Assembly (NCBI RefSeq): GCF_002222055.1
Contig: NZ_MUGS01000001.1
Coordinates: 1 to 64,000, forward strand
Direction: 5' to 3'
DNA length: 64,000 nt
Source: Flavobacterium araucananum
GTDB taxonomy: Bacteria; Bacteroidota; Bacteroidia; Flavobacteriales; Flavobacteriaceae
Shown here: piece after piece, positions 6,488 to 14,808 of the stretch
How positions within the stretch are numbered: position 1 is the first letter of the stretch
Layout of the letters: each line of letters begins with the position of its first letter
The notes under the pieces: generated by a model
Told to the model about the DNA's origin: nothing
The model's database searches: none
The model's input: only the letters and a program-made list of their open reading frames with translations
Position numbers and translations under genes: made by a program

Positions 6488-8176
6488 TTAGAGAATCTCA
6501 TTTTCTTGAGACATCTTATTTAGTTCCCCAATAAAATATGAGGTTGGACACCCGGCTTCTGCAAAAAATGCCTGGGTGAATGTTTTGGTACTGCTAAAGC
6601 CGACTTCTTCAGCCAATGCACTATTTGAATATTTTCTTATTTTAGCGTCCTCTTTCAACAACTTTATTAGATAATCGATTTTAAGATCGGCAATATATTT
6701 CACAAATTTCTTTCCTCTGTATTGATAGATTATCATTGATAAATATTTTGGATTGGAATTGAAGATTGAAGCAAGCTTTGCCGAAGTCAGATCCTTTGCT
6801 AAAAATTTTTTATCTTTTTCAAATTTTTCCAATTGTTTCAGTATGTCTGCCACAGTATCTTTATTGATGTTTCCAATTCCGTTATCTCCATTTTTGACTT
6901 CCGTTTTAGGAGCAGCTTCGTTTTTTGCCATCAATTCCTCAAATTTTTTTCTGTAAATATTCTTGTTTGTGATATGTCTGTAAGTAATAAATGATACGAT
7001 TAAAAAGAATAAAACTACTATACCAGTAAAAATAAAATCATTATACTTCCTCTTGTTAAACAAATCTTCAATATCCTGCTTCTCTTTTAGTAATACTTTT
7101 GTGTCATACACTTTACGAACTCTGCCAGAAAGATATCTAAACCTGTTATCCAATACACTGTCTGCTTTAAGTAATTTCTCAATATAGTAAAGTTGTTTGT
7201 TAAGGTCCTTTTTAGACTTATAATATTTGATAATCAGCTCATAATTCTGACGCATGTCGGGACGTATATATTCTTTGTCATCAAAAATCTTATCAACTTT
7301 AAAAAAATACTGTAAAGCCATTTCGCGGTTGTGGAGATTCCAATAGCTTTTTCCGATATAAAAATACCCTACAGATTCATTTGCAAAATCTTTGTTTTTA
7401 TTTATCGTTGGAATTGTAGCGCTGATCTTTTTAATAGCTGTGGTATAGTTATTTTTAAAATATTGATTAACACCTTCTGAATGAATGAAGTACTCTTTCA
7501 TTTCATTATTGTCTAATCTTATTCCTTCCTGAATACCATTTTCATTTATCTCCGAACATAAGCCGTAATTGCCAATTCTGTTATAACACAAACCAAGTGA
7601 ATGGAGAGAATTTAAGTATGCTCTTGTATTATTTTCTTTAAAATAATCAATGCATTCATTAAATAAAGAAATTGCCTCGTCATAAAACCCCAGGTAGTAT
7701 TTTATGTGTGCAATGTTATATTTGACCTTATATATCAAATATTTATCATTGGTTTTGGATATATAATTATCGGCTATAAGATAATTATCAAGAGCATATT
7801 TATGTTTTTTCTGTCCGTAGTAGACTATTCCTTTTGAAAGATAAGAAGCCCCAATTAGAGCATTATCATTTGCTTTTTTGGCACTATGAATCATACTGTC
7901 TGCATATACCAATTTTAATTTCTCAGGTAAATAGAATATATAATTTTTATACCCATTTACAATTTCCTCTGAATTTTGATCAATTTTCGCCTTGTTCAAA
8001 AAGTATTGAAGATAGTGTGCTTGTTTTGCTTTGTCCTCAGCCGTTGCTTCTATGCGCCCAAAGAGGTAATCGTAACTTTTTCTTTGAAGCGTATCGGAAA
8101 TTTTAGATTCAATTTTCTGCGCATACAATTGATTCATTAAACAAAGAGCTACCACTATTATATATCTTTTAATCAT
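6488..8176 (-). CDS. Membrane-anchored TPR sensor with AraC-type DNA-binding domain
   Basis: A 562-residue protein. It has a signal peptide (cleavage near LYAQ, residue 19), then about 340 periplasmic residues of tetratricopeptide-like repeats (for example ALIGASYLSKGIVYYGQKK and ANESVGYFYIGKSYWNLHN). A coiled segment and one membrane helix near residues 380-400 (FTGIVVLFFLIVSFITY) follow. The C-terminal domain, residues about 450-555, has two helix-turn-helices of the AraC type ending in the signature GFSSTKTFTQAFFAEAGCPTSYF. It therefore senses an envelope signal and binds DNA directly, as in Bacteroidota hybrid-like regulators. It is divergent from the lipoprotein gene at 8530, with the repeat operator at 8329-8379 between them, so autoregulation and control of that gene are likely. 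Confidence 0.85.
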   Translation of the reverse strand: MIKRYIIVVALCLMNQLYAQKIESKISDTLQRKSYDYLFGRIEATAEDKAKQAHYLQYFLNKAKIDQNSEEIVNGYKNYIFYLPEKLKLVYADSMIHSAKKANDNALIGASYLSKGIVYYGQKKHKYALDNYLIADNYISKTNDKYLIYKVKYNIAHIKYYLGFYDEAISLFNECIDYFKENNTRAYLNSLHSLGLCYNRIGNYGLCSEINENGIQEGIRLDNNEMKEYFIHSEGVNQYFKNNYTTAIKKISATIPTINKNKDFANESVGYFYIGKSYWNLHNREMALQYFFKVDKIFDDKEYIRPDMRQNYELIIKYYKSKKDLNKQLYYIEKLLKADSVLDNRFRYLSGRVRKVYDTKVLLKEKQDIEDLFNKRKYNDFIFTGIVVLFFLIVSFITYRHITNKNIYRKKFEELMAKNEAAPKTEVKNGDNGIGNINKDTVADILKQLEKFEKDKKFLAKDLTSAKLASIFNSNPKYLSMIIYQYRGKKFVKYIADLKIDYLIKLLKEDAKIRKYSNSALAEEVGFSSTKTFTQAFFAEAGCPTSYFIGELNKMSQENEIL

Positions 8177-8328
8177 AATTTAAATTAAAAAATGAAACAT
8201 TATTTGATTTAAAAATGCATTTTTAGCAGTAAAAAACACTACTGAGTAAATAAATATTACGTTTTGCTTAACACAGCATTAATAATAACGTAACATGCTG
8301 ATAATTAGTATTTTTTTTGATAAAAATG

Positions 8329-8379
8329 GTATGTCGATTTTCGGAAAATCGATACTCTATATTCGGAAAATCGACATAC
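8329..8379. promoter_or_regulatory. Candidate operator with inverted and phased direct repeats
   Basis: GTATGTCGATTTT (8329-8341) and its exact complement AAAATCGACATAC (8367-8379) form a 13-bp inverted repeat. Inside, TTCGGAAAATCGA occurs twice, at 8340 and 8362, exactly 22 bases (two helical turns) apart, and CGATTTTCGGAAAATCG is itself palindromic. The 352-base gap between two divergent genes, one of them an AraC regulator, otherwise holds nothing but AT-rich sequence and a small TGACTG/CAGTCA hairpin near 8490. Binding by the TPR-AraC protein or the AraC protein at 9556 is inferred. Confidence 0.6.
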
Positions 8380-8529
8380 AACGTTTTGCAAATCAAAAAA
8401 TCTACTTCTAGATTTGTCCTGAATTCAATAGCAAAAAATATTTGGCATCGTGCCGGATTAAAGTTCTGCTAACCCGGGTGAAATGAACTGACTGAAAAAA
8501 AACAGTCATTGCATTTAACACTTTTAATC

Positions 8530-9261
8530 ATGAAAAATCTTTTATTATTGTTAGTGATCATTACATCACTATCCGTTTCTTGTACTAATGAGAATATAGA
8601 GCATACAGAAATTCTAAGCAGTACTTTACCAATAGAGAAGTCTAAAAAAACGGCAAAACTGCTTCAGAATCTTAACGCTGAAAATCCTGCTAATATATAT
8701 GACATAGCAGGTAAAATACATAATGACATTCTTGATGTTTATCTGACAGGTAGCTATTCCTTCAATACAATCAGCCAAGTCAGTCAAAAGGTTGATTCCA
8801 TCTCAATTTTGAATAGTGATTATTTAAATTTGGAAACACATCTTCCGATTGACTTTCAGGAGATACAAGAAATTGTTGACAATCCTCAAATAAAATTAGA
8901 GCAGGCGATTGCAAACTCATCAATGACAAATGGTGCTAAAATCTCTCTTTCCAACTTTATGGCATCCATGCTTTTATGGGAAACAAATGATTATGCTGTA
9001 ATTCATCAATCCATAACTAGATTCGAAGCGTCCGTAATTTCCAACACAGAGTTTAGCACTGAAGACAAAAGGATCATTCTTACCACTTCCTCTATAGCAA
9101 GATATTCATCGTATTATGCCATAGAACGCAAAGACAAAGACTGGGATACTTCTGTTGGCAATCGTGTTGGAGCTTTACAAGGTGCTTTGGCAAATTCTTC
9201 AAGTGCGGTTAACAAATCAATTGTGACAGGCCTCTTAATTCAAAATCTTCAAACAGATTAG
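8530..9261 (+). CDS. Lipoprotein of unknown function
   Basis: The frame opens at 8509, but the ATG at 8530 gives a clean lipoprotein signal: MKNLLLLLVIITSLSVSC with the lipobox cysteine at 18, so the mature protein is about 226 residues. It is mostly helical and rich in serine and asparagine. I recognise no enzyme motif. The last part (RIILTTSSIARYSSYYAIERKD) is well conserved in character. It is divergent from the TPR-AraC gene across the operator at 8329-8379 and is followed after 2 bases by a small membrane protein gene, so both are probably one transcript under that regulator. Confidence 0.6.
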   Translation: MKNLLLLLVIITSLSVSCTNENIEHTEILSSTLPIEKSKKTAKLLQNLNAENPANIYDIAGKIHNDILDVYLTGSYSFNTISQVSQKVDSISILNSDYLNLETHLPIDFQEIQEIVDNPQIKLEQAIANSSMTNGAKISLSNFMASMLLWETNDYAVIHQSITRFEASVISNTEFSTEDKRIILTTSSIARYSSYYAIERKDKDWDTSVGNRVGALQGALANSSSAVNKSIVTGLLIQNLQTD

Positions 9262-9263
9262 CC

Positions 9264-9512
9264 ATGTATATAACTGAGTCGATTGAAAAACAACTGCAAT
9301 ATGTGTATTGCGTGTTTTTGATTCTTTTCAATATTTTAAGCCTTTATTTCATCATAGACCTATTATCCTATGATGAAATAATAGGCTATTTAATTGATGG
9401 TGGGATAAAAACTGATTCTCCCAGAAAATTGGCATATCTATTTTTTGTAAACGGCATTTCAAATTTATTTTTCGTTTGCGTTTCATTGATGGCCAGATTA
9501 TTTGATAAGTAA
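9264..9512 (+). CDS. Small membrane protein
   Basis: An 82-residue protein with two predicted membrane helices (about residues 12-32, VYCVFLILFNILSLYFIID, and 55-77, LAYLFFVNGISNLFFVCVSL) joined by a short polar loop. Family unknown. It starts 2 bases after the lipoprotein stop codon, which argues for co-translation. Confidence 0.5.
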   Translation: MYITESIEKQLQYVYCVFLILFNILSLYFIIDLLSYDEIIGYLIDGGIKTDSPRKLAYLFFVNGISNLFFVCVSLMARLFDK

Positions 9513-9555
9513 TACTTTCTAGCATAATTAAATTAAACATTTTAAAGCGCTTATT

Positions 9556-10416
9556 TTGGCATCTCTAAAATCAAAATATAACCCATCAGGCTTACAAGTC
9601 TACATTTTTGAAACATTCTCCTCCAGAATTGCTTTTAAAGAATCAATTATATTGAATCGATTTACCGTTTTGATTATAAATTCCGGAGCAGTATGCCTGT
9701 TGATCAACAGTAAAAAGATTCATTTATTTATCAATGAACTAATTGTTATTCCAAAAAAGTCTATTTGTGAAGTTTTAATAATGAGCAATCAATTGCAAAT
9801 ATGCCAGCTGTCATTCTCATCGGAGTTTGCTTTTGCTAATAGCATAAGATGGCCGCACATTGGATATTTTGAATTTTTTATTGCAAAAAATACTTCCAAG
9901 ATTTTTCTCAAAAATAAAGAAATTGGATTACTTGTAGATTTACTTAAATTAATCAATAGTAAGGTTAGAAGTTCAAATAAGAATATTCTGAAAAAGGAAA
10001 CATTGCTTTTGAGTTTTAATCTTTTTCTTTATGAACTGGCAGGAACATACTATCGATCATCCTGGTACGATAATGTTAAACATACTGGAAATGAAAAAAT
10101 AGTTATCCATTTTTTTAGGTTATTAGAACTACACTGCAGAAAAGAACACAGTGTGAAATTCTATGCAAATATCTTAAATGTTACTGTAGGGCATCTTACT
10201 AAAACTGTCAAACAGGTTACGGAGATCACAGCGAAACAATGTATCGAAAATGCAATTATTCTGGAGGCAAAAATCTTGCTTCAAAATAATGATTTAACGA
10301 TTTTGTATATTTCAGAAGAACTGAAATTTGCCAATACTTCTTTTTTTAGTACTTTTTTTAAGAAGCATACTTCCCTGTCTCCTTCTGAATACCGTTTACG
10401 ATTAAATTCTAATTAA
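9556..10416 (+). CDS. AraC family transcriptional regulator
   Basis: A 286-residue soluble protein. The N-terminal part is beta-rich, like a cupin-type sensing domain. The last 100 residues are an AraC double helix-turn-helix: FYANILNVTVGHLTKTVKQV, then ILYISEELKFANTSFFSTFFKKH and SPSEYR, the usual second-helix signature. No ATG lies near the 5' end. The frame begins after a stop at 9529 and the best start is TTG at 9556, which is rare in Bacteroidota, so the start is uncertain. It follows the lipoprotein and membrane protein genes and may regulate them or bind the operator at 8329. Confidence 0.8.
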   Translation: MASLKSKYNPSGLQVYIFETFSSRIAFKESIILNRFTVLIINSGAVCLLINSKKIHLFINELIVIPKKSICEVLIMSNQLQICQLSFSSEFAFANSIRWPHIGYFEFFIAKNTSKIFLKNKEIGLLVDLLKLINSKVRSSNKNILKKETLLLSFNLFLYELAGTYYRSSWYDNVKHTGNEKIVIHFFRLLELHCRKEHSVKFYANILNVTVGHLTKTVKQVTEITAKQCIENAIILEAKILLQNNDLTILYISEELKFANTSFFSTFFKKHTSLSPSEYRLRLNSN

Positions 10417-10525
10417 ATATTAACAACACATGTTTTGACCGGGTTAAGAATGTTCTATAAGCATTGATTTAGAGTACTGTCGATTGCAAGTCGGGAGAAA
10501 TATTTACTAAATAAAAGTAAAAGAA

Positions 10526-11206
10526 ATGACTCAAACCTATCTTTTAGAATGGATGGACTTAACGGTAACTTCAACCCTTAATCCCAACAAAACGGACCTT
10601 ACTCTGATTTCTCCAATTCAATCAAGAGAGATTATTGAAAAAGCGAATGAACAAACATTTTTTATTCAGTCACAGTTTACTATACAGGTTTTTTCACTTA
10701 CTAAGGAGAAACAGATAAAAATTTTAGTTGGAAATTATTATTCCACATTACTATTTCTTTTAGATAAAATAACGGAAATAAATAATAGTAATGATTTACA
10801 CAGAGATAGTCTAAAAGAAGTAACAACTACTTTAATATCTTGTTTGAATGAGTTAATAATTTTTGTAGAATCAAGATTCGCAAACTATTTAACTGCACCT
10901 TTTAAAATTTTGGAGAGGAAGACAAGCAGTCCAATAGTTTCAAGTAGTTCTTCCGGTAAAGTTTTATGTAAACTTTCAACCGATCAGACAGCCCTTATAT
11001 TAAGAGCTTCCGATGAATTAAAGATTCTTATTTCAAAGTCAATGAATCATTTATTTAAAACAATTGTTCCTTTTCTTTCCACTCCAAACAAAGCTGACCT
11101 TTCTTATAATGCTATGCGAAGTAAATCATACGCTGCTGAAGAAAGAGATAAAGAGATTGTAATCGAAACATTAGAGAGTATGATTAAACAGATTAAAGAA
11201 TATTAA
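10526..11206 (+). CDS. Protein with RteC-like C-terminal region
   Basis: A 226-residue soluble protein. The N-terminal 140 residues are helical and unrecognised. The end (KLSTDQTALILRASDELKI followed by NKADLSYNAMRSKSYAAEERD) has the spacing of the C-terminal winged-helix-like domain of RteC, a regulator of excision and transfer in Bacteroides conjugative transposons. The match is by pattern only. Its position 2.6 kb before the tra operon suits a regulator carried by the element. It is followed after 25 bases by a lipoprotein gene. Confidence 0.45.
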   Translation: MTQTYLLEWMDLTVTSTLNPNKTDLTLISPIQSREIIEKANEQTFFIQSQFTIQVFSLTKEKQIKILVGNYYSTLLFLLDKITEINNSNDLHRDSLKEVTTTLISCLNELIIFVESRFANYLTAPFKILERKTSSPIVSSSSSGKVLCKLSTDQTALILRASDELKILISKSMNHLFKTIVPFLSTPNKADLSYNAMRSKSYAAEERDKEIVIETLESMIKQIKEY

Positions 11207-11231
11207 CTAAATAATTTAAAAATTAAAAACC

Positions 11232-11780
11232 ATGAAAAAGCTATCGTACATTTTAACTATTGTGATTTTAATAATCACAAGCTGTCAACCTAAAAAGCTG
11301 GATGAGAAACTGGCTGCTACGCTTATTTTAGAGAAAAATCATTATCCTGCAATTGTAGATCATGATATTTTCTGTGGAGATCCCGCACATGCTAATACTA
11401 TTTTTAAATCGGGACTCGTAGAAAAAGGATTTGTAAAGGTACTCCAAACCAGAAAATTTGGAGATACAACTTCGTTTGTAAGTTTTACCTCTGCAGCAAA
11501 ACCGTATTTACTGCCTACATCGACATCTGATAAAATAAGTAAAATTCAACGTGTAAAAGTAGCAGATGAAGTTTTTGGATCAATTACAGCAATAAGGATT
11601 ATGAGTTCCGGTAATAAGGCAATTGTTGAATACATTACAATTCGAAAAAAGAACATTTTTGCTGCTGCAATTAAAAATGGATTGAAAGATACATTGACGC
11701 ATGAAGTCTATTTTATAAGAAACGAGGATGGCTGGAAGCTTCTGTATAAGAAGTCGGAGATTGAATTTTTATCATTTTAG
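11232..11780 (+). CDS. Lipoprotein of unknown function
   Basis: A 182-residue protein with an N-terminal lipoprotein signal (MKKLSYILTIVILIITSC, cysteine at 18). The mature part has a cysteine in IFCGDPAHANTIFKSG and a beta-rich second half ending LTHEVYFIRNEDGWKLLYKK, which looks like an NTF2-like or DUF4878-like tail. Function unknown. It starts 25 bases after the previous gene, probably in the same transcript. Confidence 0.55.
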   Translation: MKKLSYILTIVILIITSCQPKKLDEKLAATLILEKNHYPAIVDHDIFCGDPAHANTIFKSGLVEKGFVKVLQTRKFGDTTSFVSFTSAAKPYLLPTSTSDKISKIQRVKVADEVFGSITAIRIMSSGNKAIVEYITIRKKNIFAAAIKNGLKDTLTHEVYFIRNEDGWKLLYKKSEIEFLSF

Positions 11781-12026
11781 AATATGAATTGTACTGTTTG
11801 AAATCATTTCATAGATGATTTGGAAAAATTGTAATGAGATTAAAACTAAAAAAATATTTTTATTTCAATTTTAAAAAAGTCAAAAAAAATGTGATAAAAC
11901 TTTTCTTATATTCGCTTTGACAAAAGTTAATTTAATGCAGAAATACAATCAAAAATTTTATTGATACTATTTTTTAGATGGCATTTATGATTTCTGTTTC
12001 AGCCTATTAATAACTATCTGCAGATA

Positions 12027-12470
12027 ATGAATCGACAAATGAAAAAACTAATATTAAATACAGACAATTCAAAAACGACAATATTAATTAGACTTATGAT
12101 TGGAGCTGTATTTCTTTCTGAAGGAATTCAAAAATTTTTATTTGCTGACACACTTGGTGCTGGACGATTCGAAAAAATTGGTTTGCCTTTACCTGAATTT
12201 TTATCGAGTTTTGTGGGCGTTTTTGAAATTTTTTGCGGAACGTTAATTCTTTTCGGATTTTTTACACGATTAGCAAGTATTCCACTTATCATTATAATGT
12301 TGGTAGCTATTGCGACAACCAAATCTGAAGTTTTAGCCGAAAAAGGTTTTTGGGGAATGATGCATGGAAGCAGAACCGATTGGGCGATGCTTCTGGGAAA
12401 TGTATTTCTGTTAATTAAAGGAGGTGGCTTTTGGTCGGCTGATAATACATTGACCAAAGATGGCAGATAA
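12027..12470 (+). CDS. DoxX family membrane protein
   Basis: A 147-residue protein of the DoxX family with four membrane helices. The N-terminal RLMIGAVFLSEGIQKFLF and the central GVFEIFCGTLILFGFFTRLASIPLI are typical. DoxX-like proteins have been linked to membrane redox balance and thiosulfate or sulfite handling, but the role here is unproven. The ATG at 12039 is an alternative start. The 3' end overlaps the chromate transporter gene by 11 bases, so the two are coupled and probably answer to the same stress. Confidence 0.85.
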   Translation: MNRQMKKLILNTDNSKTTILIRLMIGAVFLSEGIQKFLFADTLGAGRFEKIGLPLPEFLSSFVGVFEIFCGTLILFGFFTRLASIPLIIIMLVAIATTKSEVLAEKGFWGMMHGSRTDWAMLLGNVFLLIKGGGFWSADNTLTKDGR

Positions 12471-13590
12471 AGCGACCTTAAAAGATATCGCAAGATTATT
12501 TCTAAAACTGGGTATTATTGGTTTTGGTGGTCCCGCTGCACATATTGCTATGATGCAAGATGAAGTGGTTACGAAAAGAAAATGGCTAACTGAACAGCAT
12601 TTTTTGGACTTGATTGGTGCAACTAATTTAATTCCTGGACCTAACAGTACGGAAATGGCAATTCATATCGGATACGAAAAAGGAGGTTGGAAGGGTTTGC
12701 TTATTGCAGGTCTTTGTTTCATTTTACCAGCGGTTTTTATTACAGGAATTTTTGCTTATCTCTACAAACTTTATGGACAATTTCCCGAAGTACAACCATT
12801 TATTTATGGAATAAAACCAGCCATTATCGCCATTATTTTAGGAGCAATTTTTCCATTGGCAAAAAAATCGCTAAAATCGCTAGAACTAATAATCATCGGA
12901 GTACTTGTTTTGTTTGGATCATTTGTAAACATCAACGAAATTTATTTAATGTTTGGAGCAGGTTTCTTCGCTTTGTTTTTGGCATATTTAAGGGACAGAA
13001 ACCCAAATAATATAAGCAGTTTTTTTCCATTAACATTACTACAAATCACAAATACGACAATACTTTCTGCAACTAATACAAACTTGTTTTGGGTTTTTCT
13101 AAAAATCGGTGCAATACTTTATGGGAGTGGCTATGTTTTGTTCGCATTTCTAGATACAGAATTAGTTTCGGCAGGACTTTTGACAAGACAACAATTAATT
13201 GATTCTATTGCAGTTGGACAATTTACACCCGGACCCGTTTTTTCATCGGTAACATTTATCGGATATCAAATCAACGGTTTGACAGGTGCAGTCATTTCAA
13301 CAATCGCTATATTTTTACCTTCATTTATATTTGTAGCGTTACTCAATCCAATCATAAGGAAAATGCGAAATTCAAAACTGTTTGCGGCTTTTTTAGACTC
13401 TGTAAACGTAGCATCAGTAGCAATAATTATTGCTGTTTGTTTTGAAATGGGCAAAGATACTATCACCGATTGGCGTACAATTTTGATTGCATTTTTAAGT
13501 ATCGTAATTACATTTGGATTCAAGAAATTAAATAGTGCTTGTGTGGTTTTAGGCGGTTCATTAATCGGATATTTGTTGACACTTATATGA
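12460..13590 (+). CDS. chrA: Chromate transporter (CHR family)
   Basis: A 376-residue membrane protein with two homologous halves, as in long-chain ChrA. Each half has the CHR signature: GFGGPAAHIAMM with NLIPGPNSTEMAIHIGY in the first, and GSGYVLFAFL with GQFTPGPVFSSVTFIGY in the second. The family exports chromate across the inner membrane, usually driven by the proton gradient; some members carry sulfate or other oxyanions. It overlaps the doxX-like gene and is followed by a clear terminator at 13619, which closes the operon. It lies directly before the conjugative module, so it may be cargo or the chromosomal flank. Confidence 0.9.
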   Translation: MADKATLKDIARLFLKLGIIGFGGPAAHIAMMQDEVVTKRKWLTEQHFLDLIGATNLIPGPNSTEMAIHIGYEKGGWKGLLIAGLCFILPAVFITGIFAYLYKLYGQFPEVQPFIYGIKPAIIAIILGAIFPLAKKSLKSLELIIIGVLVLFGSFVNINEIYLMFGAGFFALFLAYLRDRNPNNISSFFPLTLLQITNTTILSATNTNLFWVFLKIGAILYGSGYVLFAFLDTELVSAGLLTRQQLIDSIAVGQFTPGPVFSSVTFIGYQINGLTGAVISTIAIFLPSFIFVALLNPIIRKMRNSKLFAAFLDSVNVASVAIIIAVCFEMGKDTITDWRTILIAFLSIVITFGFKKLNSACVVLGGSLIGYLLTLI

Positions 13591-13618
13591 TAACAATCAC
13601 CATACATTAATTCAAGTT

Positions 13619-13645
13619 AGCCTCCCAACTCGGGAGGCTTTTATT
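13619..13645 (+). terminator. Terminator of the doxX-chrA operon
   Basis: AGCCTCCC and GGGAGGCT form an 8-bp GC-rich stem around a five-base loop and are followed by TTTTATTTTTTT. It lies 28 bases after the chrA stop codon. Confidence 0.9.
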
Positions 13646-13685
13646 TTTTTAAATTTTTTTATTTTTTTTCTCCTTGATTTTACTA

Positions 13686-13728
13686 GGGGTACAACGGGGT
13701 ACAACTGGGGTACAACAAAAAGTTGTAC
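13686..13728. repeat. Triple GGGGTACAAC repeat at the left edge of the tra module
   Basis: GGGGTACAAC occurs at 13686, 13696 and 13707, with a reverse copy of its core (GTTGTAC) at 13722. Short directly repeated sites of this kind are what arm-binding sites of tyrosine integrases look like. The integrase gene of this element has a different pair of repeats (GGGTCAC) at 34652-34670. After it, an open frame without a start ends NDEDPDLEFWIARN at about 13809, possibly a gene remnant. Confidence 0.55.
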
Positions 13729-13834
13729 TTGTGGCAGTCTGTTGTCTATTGTTTCTTTGCCCTGTAATGATGAAGATCCGGATTTAGAATTCTGGATTGC
13801 GAGAAACTAATGTAGAACGATAAAATGATGAGGT

Positions 13835-14314
13835 ATGTTTACAAACATTTCATGGGGTAATTACATAGTTGTAGTTATTCTGCTACTGGCAAGCTGGTAT
13901 TTATTTGTTGGATTTCGATTTTATTTTGATGAATTCAAAGACGTCCTATCAGGAAAGCGGAAATTTCAATTCCGCAGATTAGGAGCCCCAAATTACGGAG
14001 ACTTTCAATCCGAAGAAAGCTATCAGGGGTCGCCTGAAGCAATTTCAAATCAAACTTCTTTTGGCGAATTTGACAGCACCTTTCAGGATGTTGATGCGCT
14101 GGTTGCCCGACTAAAAAGTTTTATAGCAGATGCTGTAAAAAGAAAACTGCTCAAACAAGAATTCCTGGACTACATCCAACTCATCTTAAAAGAATATCCA
14201 TCTGTAAAAGATTCTGCTTTTCGCTCTTCTGTCAGCGAACTTATTGTGACAGAATGCAAAACACTTGAATCTATAAGTGTTACCCAGGCAGAAGCAGAAG
14301 GGTTATGGAATTGA
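13835..14314 (+). CDS. Conjugative element-associated membrane protein
   Basis: A 159-residue protein with one N-terminal membrane helix (residues about 8-28, NYIVVVILLLASWYLFVGF) and a soluble C-terminal part with a helical region (DVDALVARLKSFIADAVKRK to YPSVKDSAFRSSVSELIV). Unknown function. It is the first gene of the transfer module, ahead of the candidate RNA at 14332 and traE. Its anchor-plus-cytosolic layout would suit a regulatory or assembly role, which is a guess. Confidence 0.55.
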   Translation: MFTNISWGNYIVVVILLLASWYLFVGFRFYFDEFKDVLSGKRKFQFRRLGAPNYGDFQSEESYQGSPEAISNQTSFGEFDSTFQDVDALVARLKSFIADAVKRKLLKQEFLDYIQLILKEYPSVKDSAFRSSVSELIVTECKTLESISVTQAEAEGLWN

Positions 14315-14331
14315 AAAATCTAAAACAATAT

Positions 14332-14421
14332 AACGGAGGAAATGCTCCTGTCCATCCCGGCGCAGTAGGACAGATGTAAAAGGAAAGTGGAACGCGACAG
14401 CGGCAACACCTCCGTTTTTTT
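14332..14421 (+). ncRNA. Candidate structured RNA or attenuator before traE
   Basis: The spacer between the first tra-region gene and traE folds well. AACGGAGG (14332-14339) pairs with CCTCCGTT (14409-14416) over a 69-base interior and is followed by TTTTT. CTGTCC (14348-14353) pairs with GGACAG (14368-14373), and CGC/GCG close a small hairpin at 14393-14402. The region is richer in G+C than its surroundings and has no open frame. A closing stem followed by a T run suggests attenuation of tra expression or a released small RNA. I can name no Rfam family for it. Confidence 0.5.
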
Positions 14422-14452
14422 ATCTGAATTTTTAAACTTTAAATAATGTGTG

Positions 14453-14797
14453 ATGAAAAAATGGAACTGGAATTTTAAAAAGTTTATTCAAGAAAAAACA
14501 AATAAAATCTGCATAATTCTGGCACAATTACTTTTTGCGATCAGTTATGAAACCTACGCCCAAGATGGTCTGGCAGGAATCAATGAAGCCAACCAACAGG
14601 TTCGAAGTTACTTTGATGCAGGAACTGAACTGATGTATGCTGTAGGGGCATTATTAGGTCTTATTGGTGCTGTCAAAGTATATCAAAAATGGAACGCAGG
14701 TGATCCTGATACCGGAAAAGTAGCAGCAGCCTGGTTTGGAAGCTGTGTTTTTCTGGTTGTAGTGGCTACCGTAATCAAATCCTTCTTTGGGATTTAA
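14453..14797 (+). CDS. traE: Conjugative transposon protein TraE (DUF4134)
   Basis: A 114-residue protein from the ATG at 14453; a GTG three bases earlier is less likely. It has a signal peptide ending near YAQ and two membrane helices, with the family-typical MYAVGALLGLIGAVKVYQKW and DPDTGKVAAAWFGSC. DUF4134 is the TraE of CTnDOT-like elements, a small inner membrane component probably equivalent to the VirB2/VirB3 part of the type IV secretion channel. It opens the conserved tra gene order. Confidence 0.9.
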   Translation: MKKWNWNFKKFIQEKTNKICIILAQLLFAISYETYAQDGLAGINEANQQVRSYFDAGTELMYAVGALLGLIGAVKVYQKWNAGDPDTGKVAAAWFGSCVFLVVVATVIKSFFGI

Positions 14798-14808
14798 AAC
14801 AAATCGTT

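Noticed and set aside
1..13800. Left attachment site with a copy of the tRNA-Ser 3' end
   Set aside because: I searched by eye for the words GATTCGAACCCC and GGCGGAGAAAG and found no second copy, so no left boundary is called.
13750..13812. Short frame ending NDEDPDLEFWIARN
   Set aside because: It has no start codon and no recognisable homologue; at most a gene remnant at the element edge.
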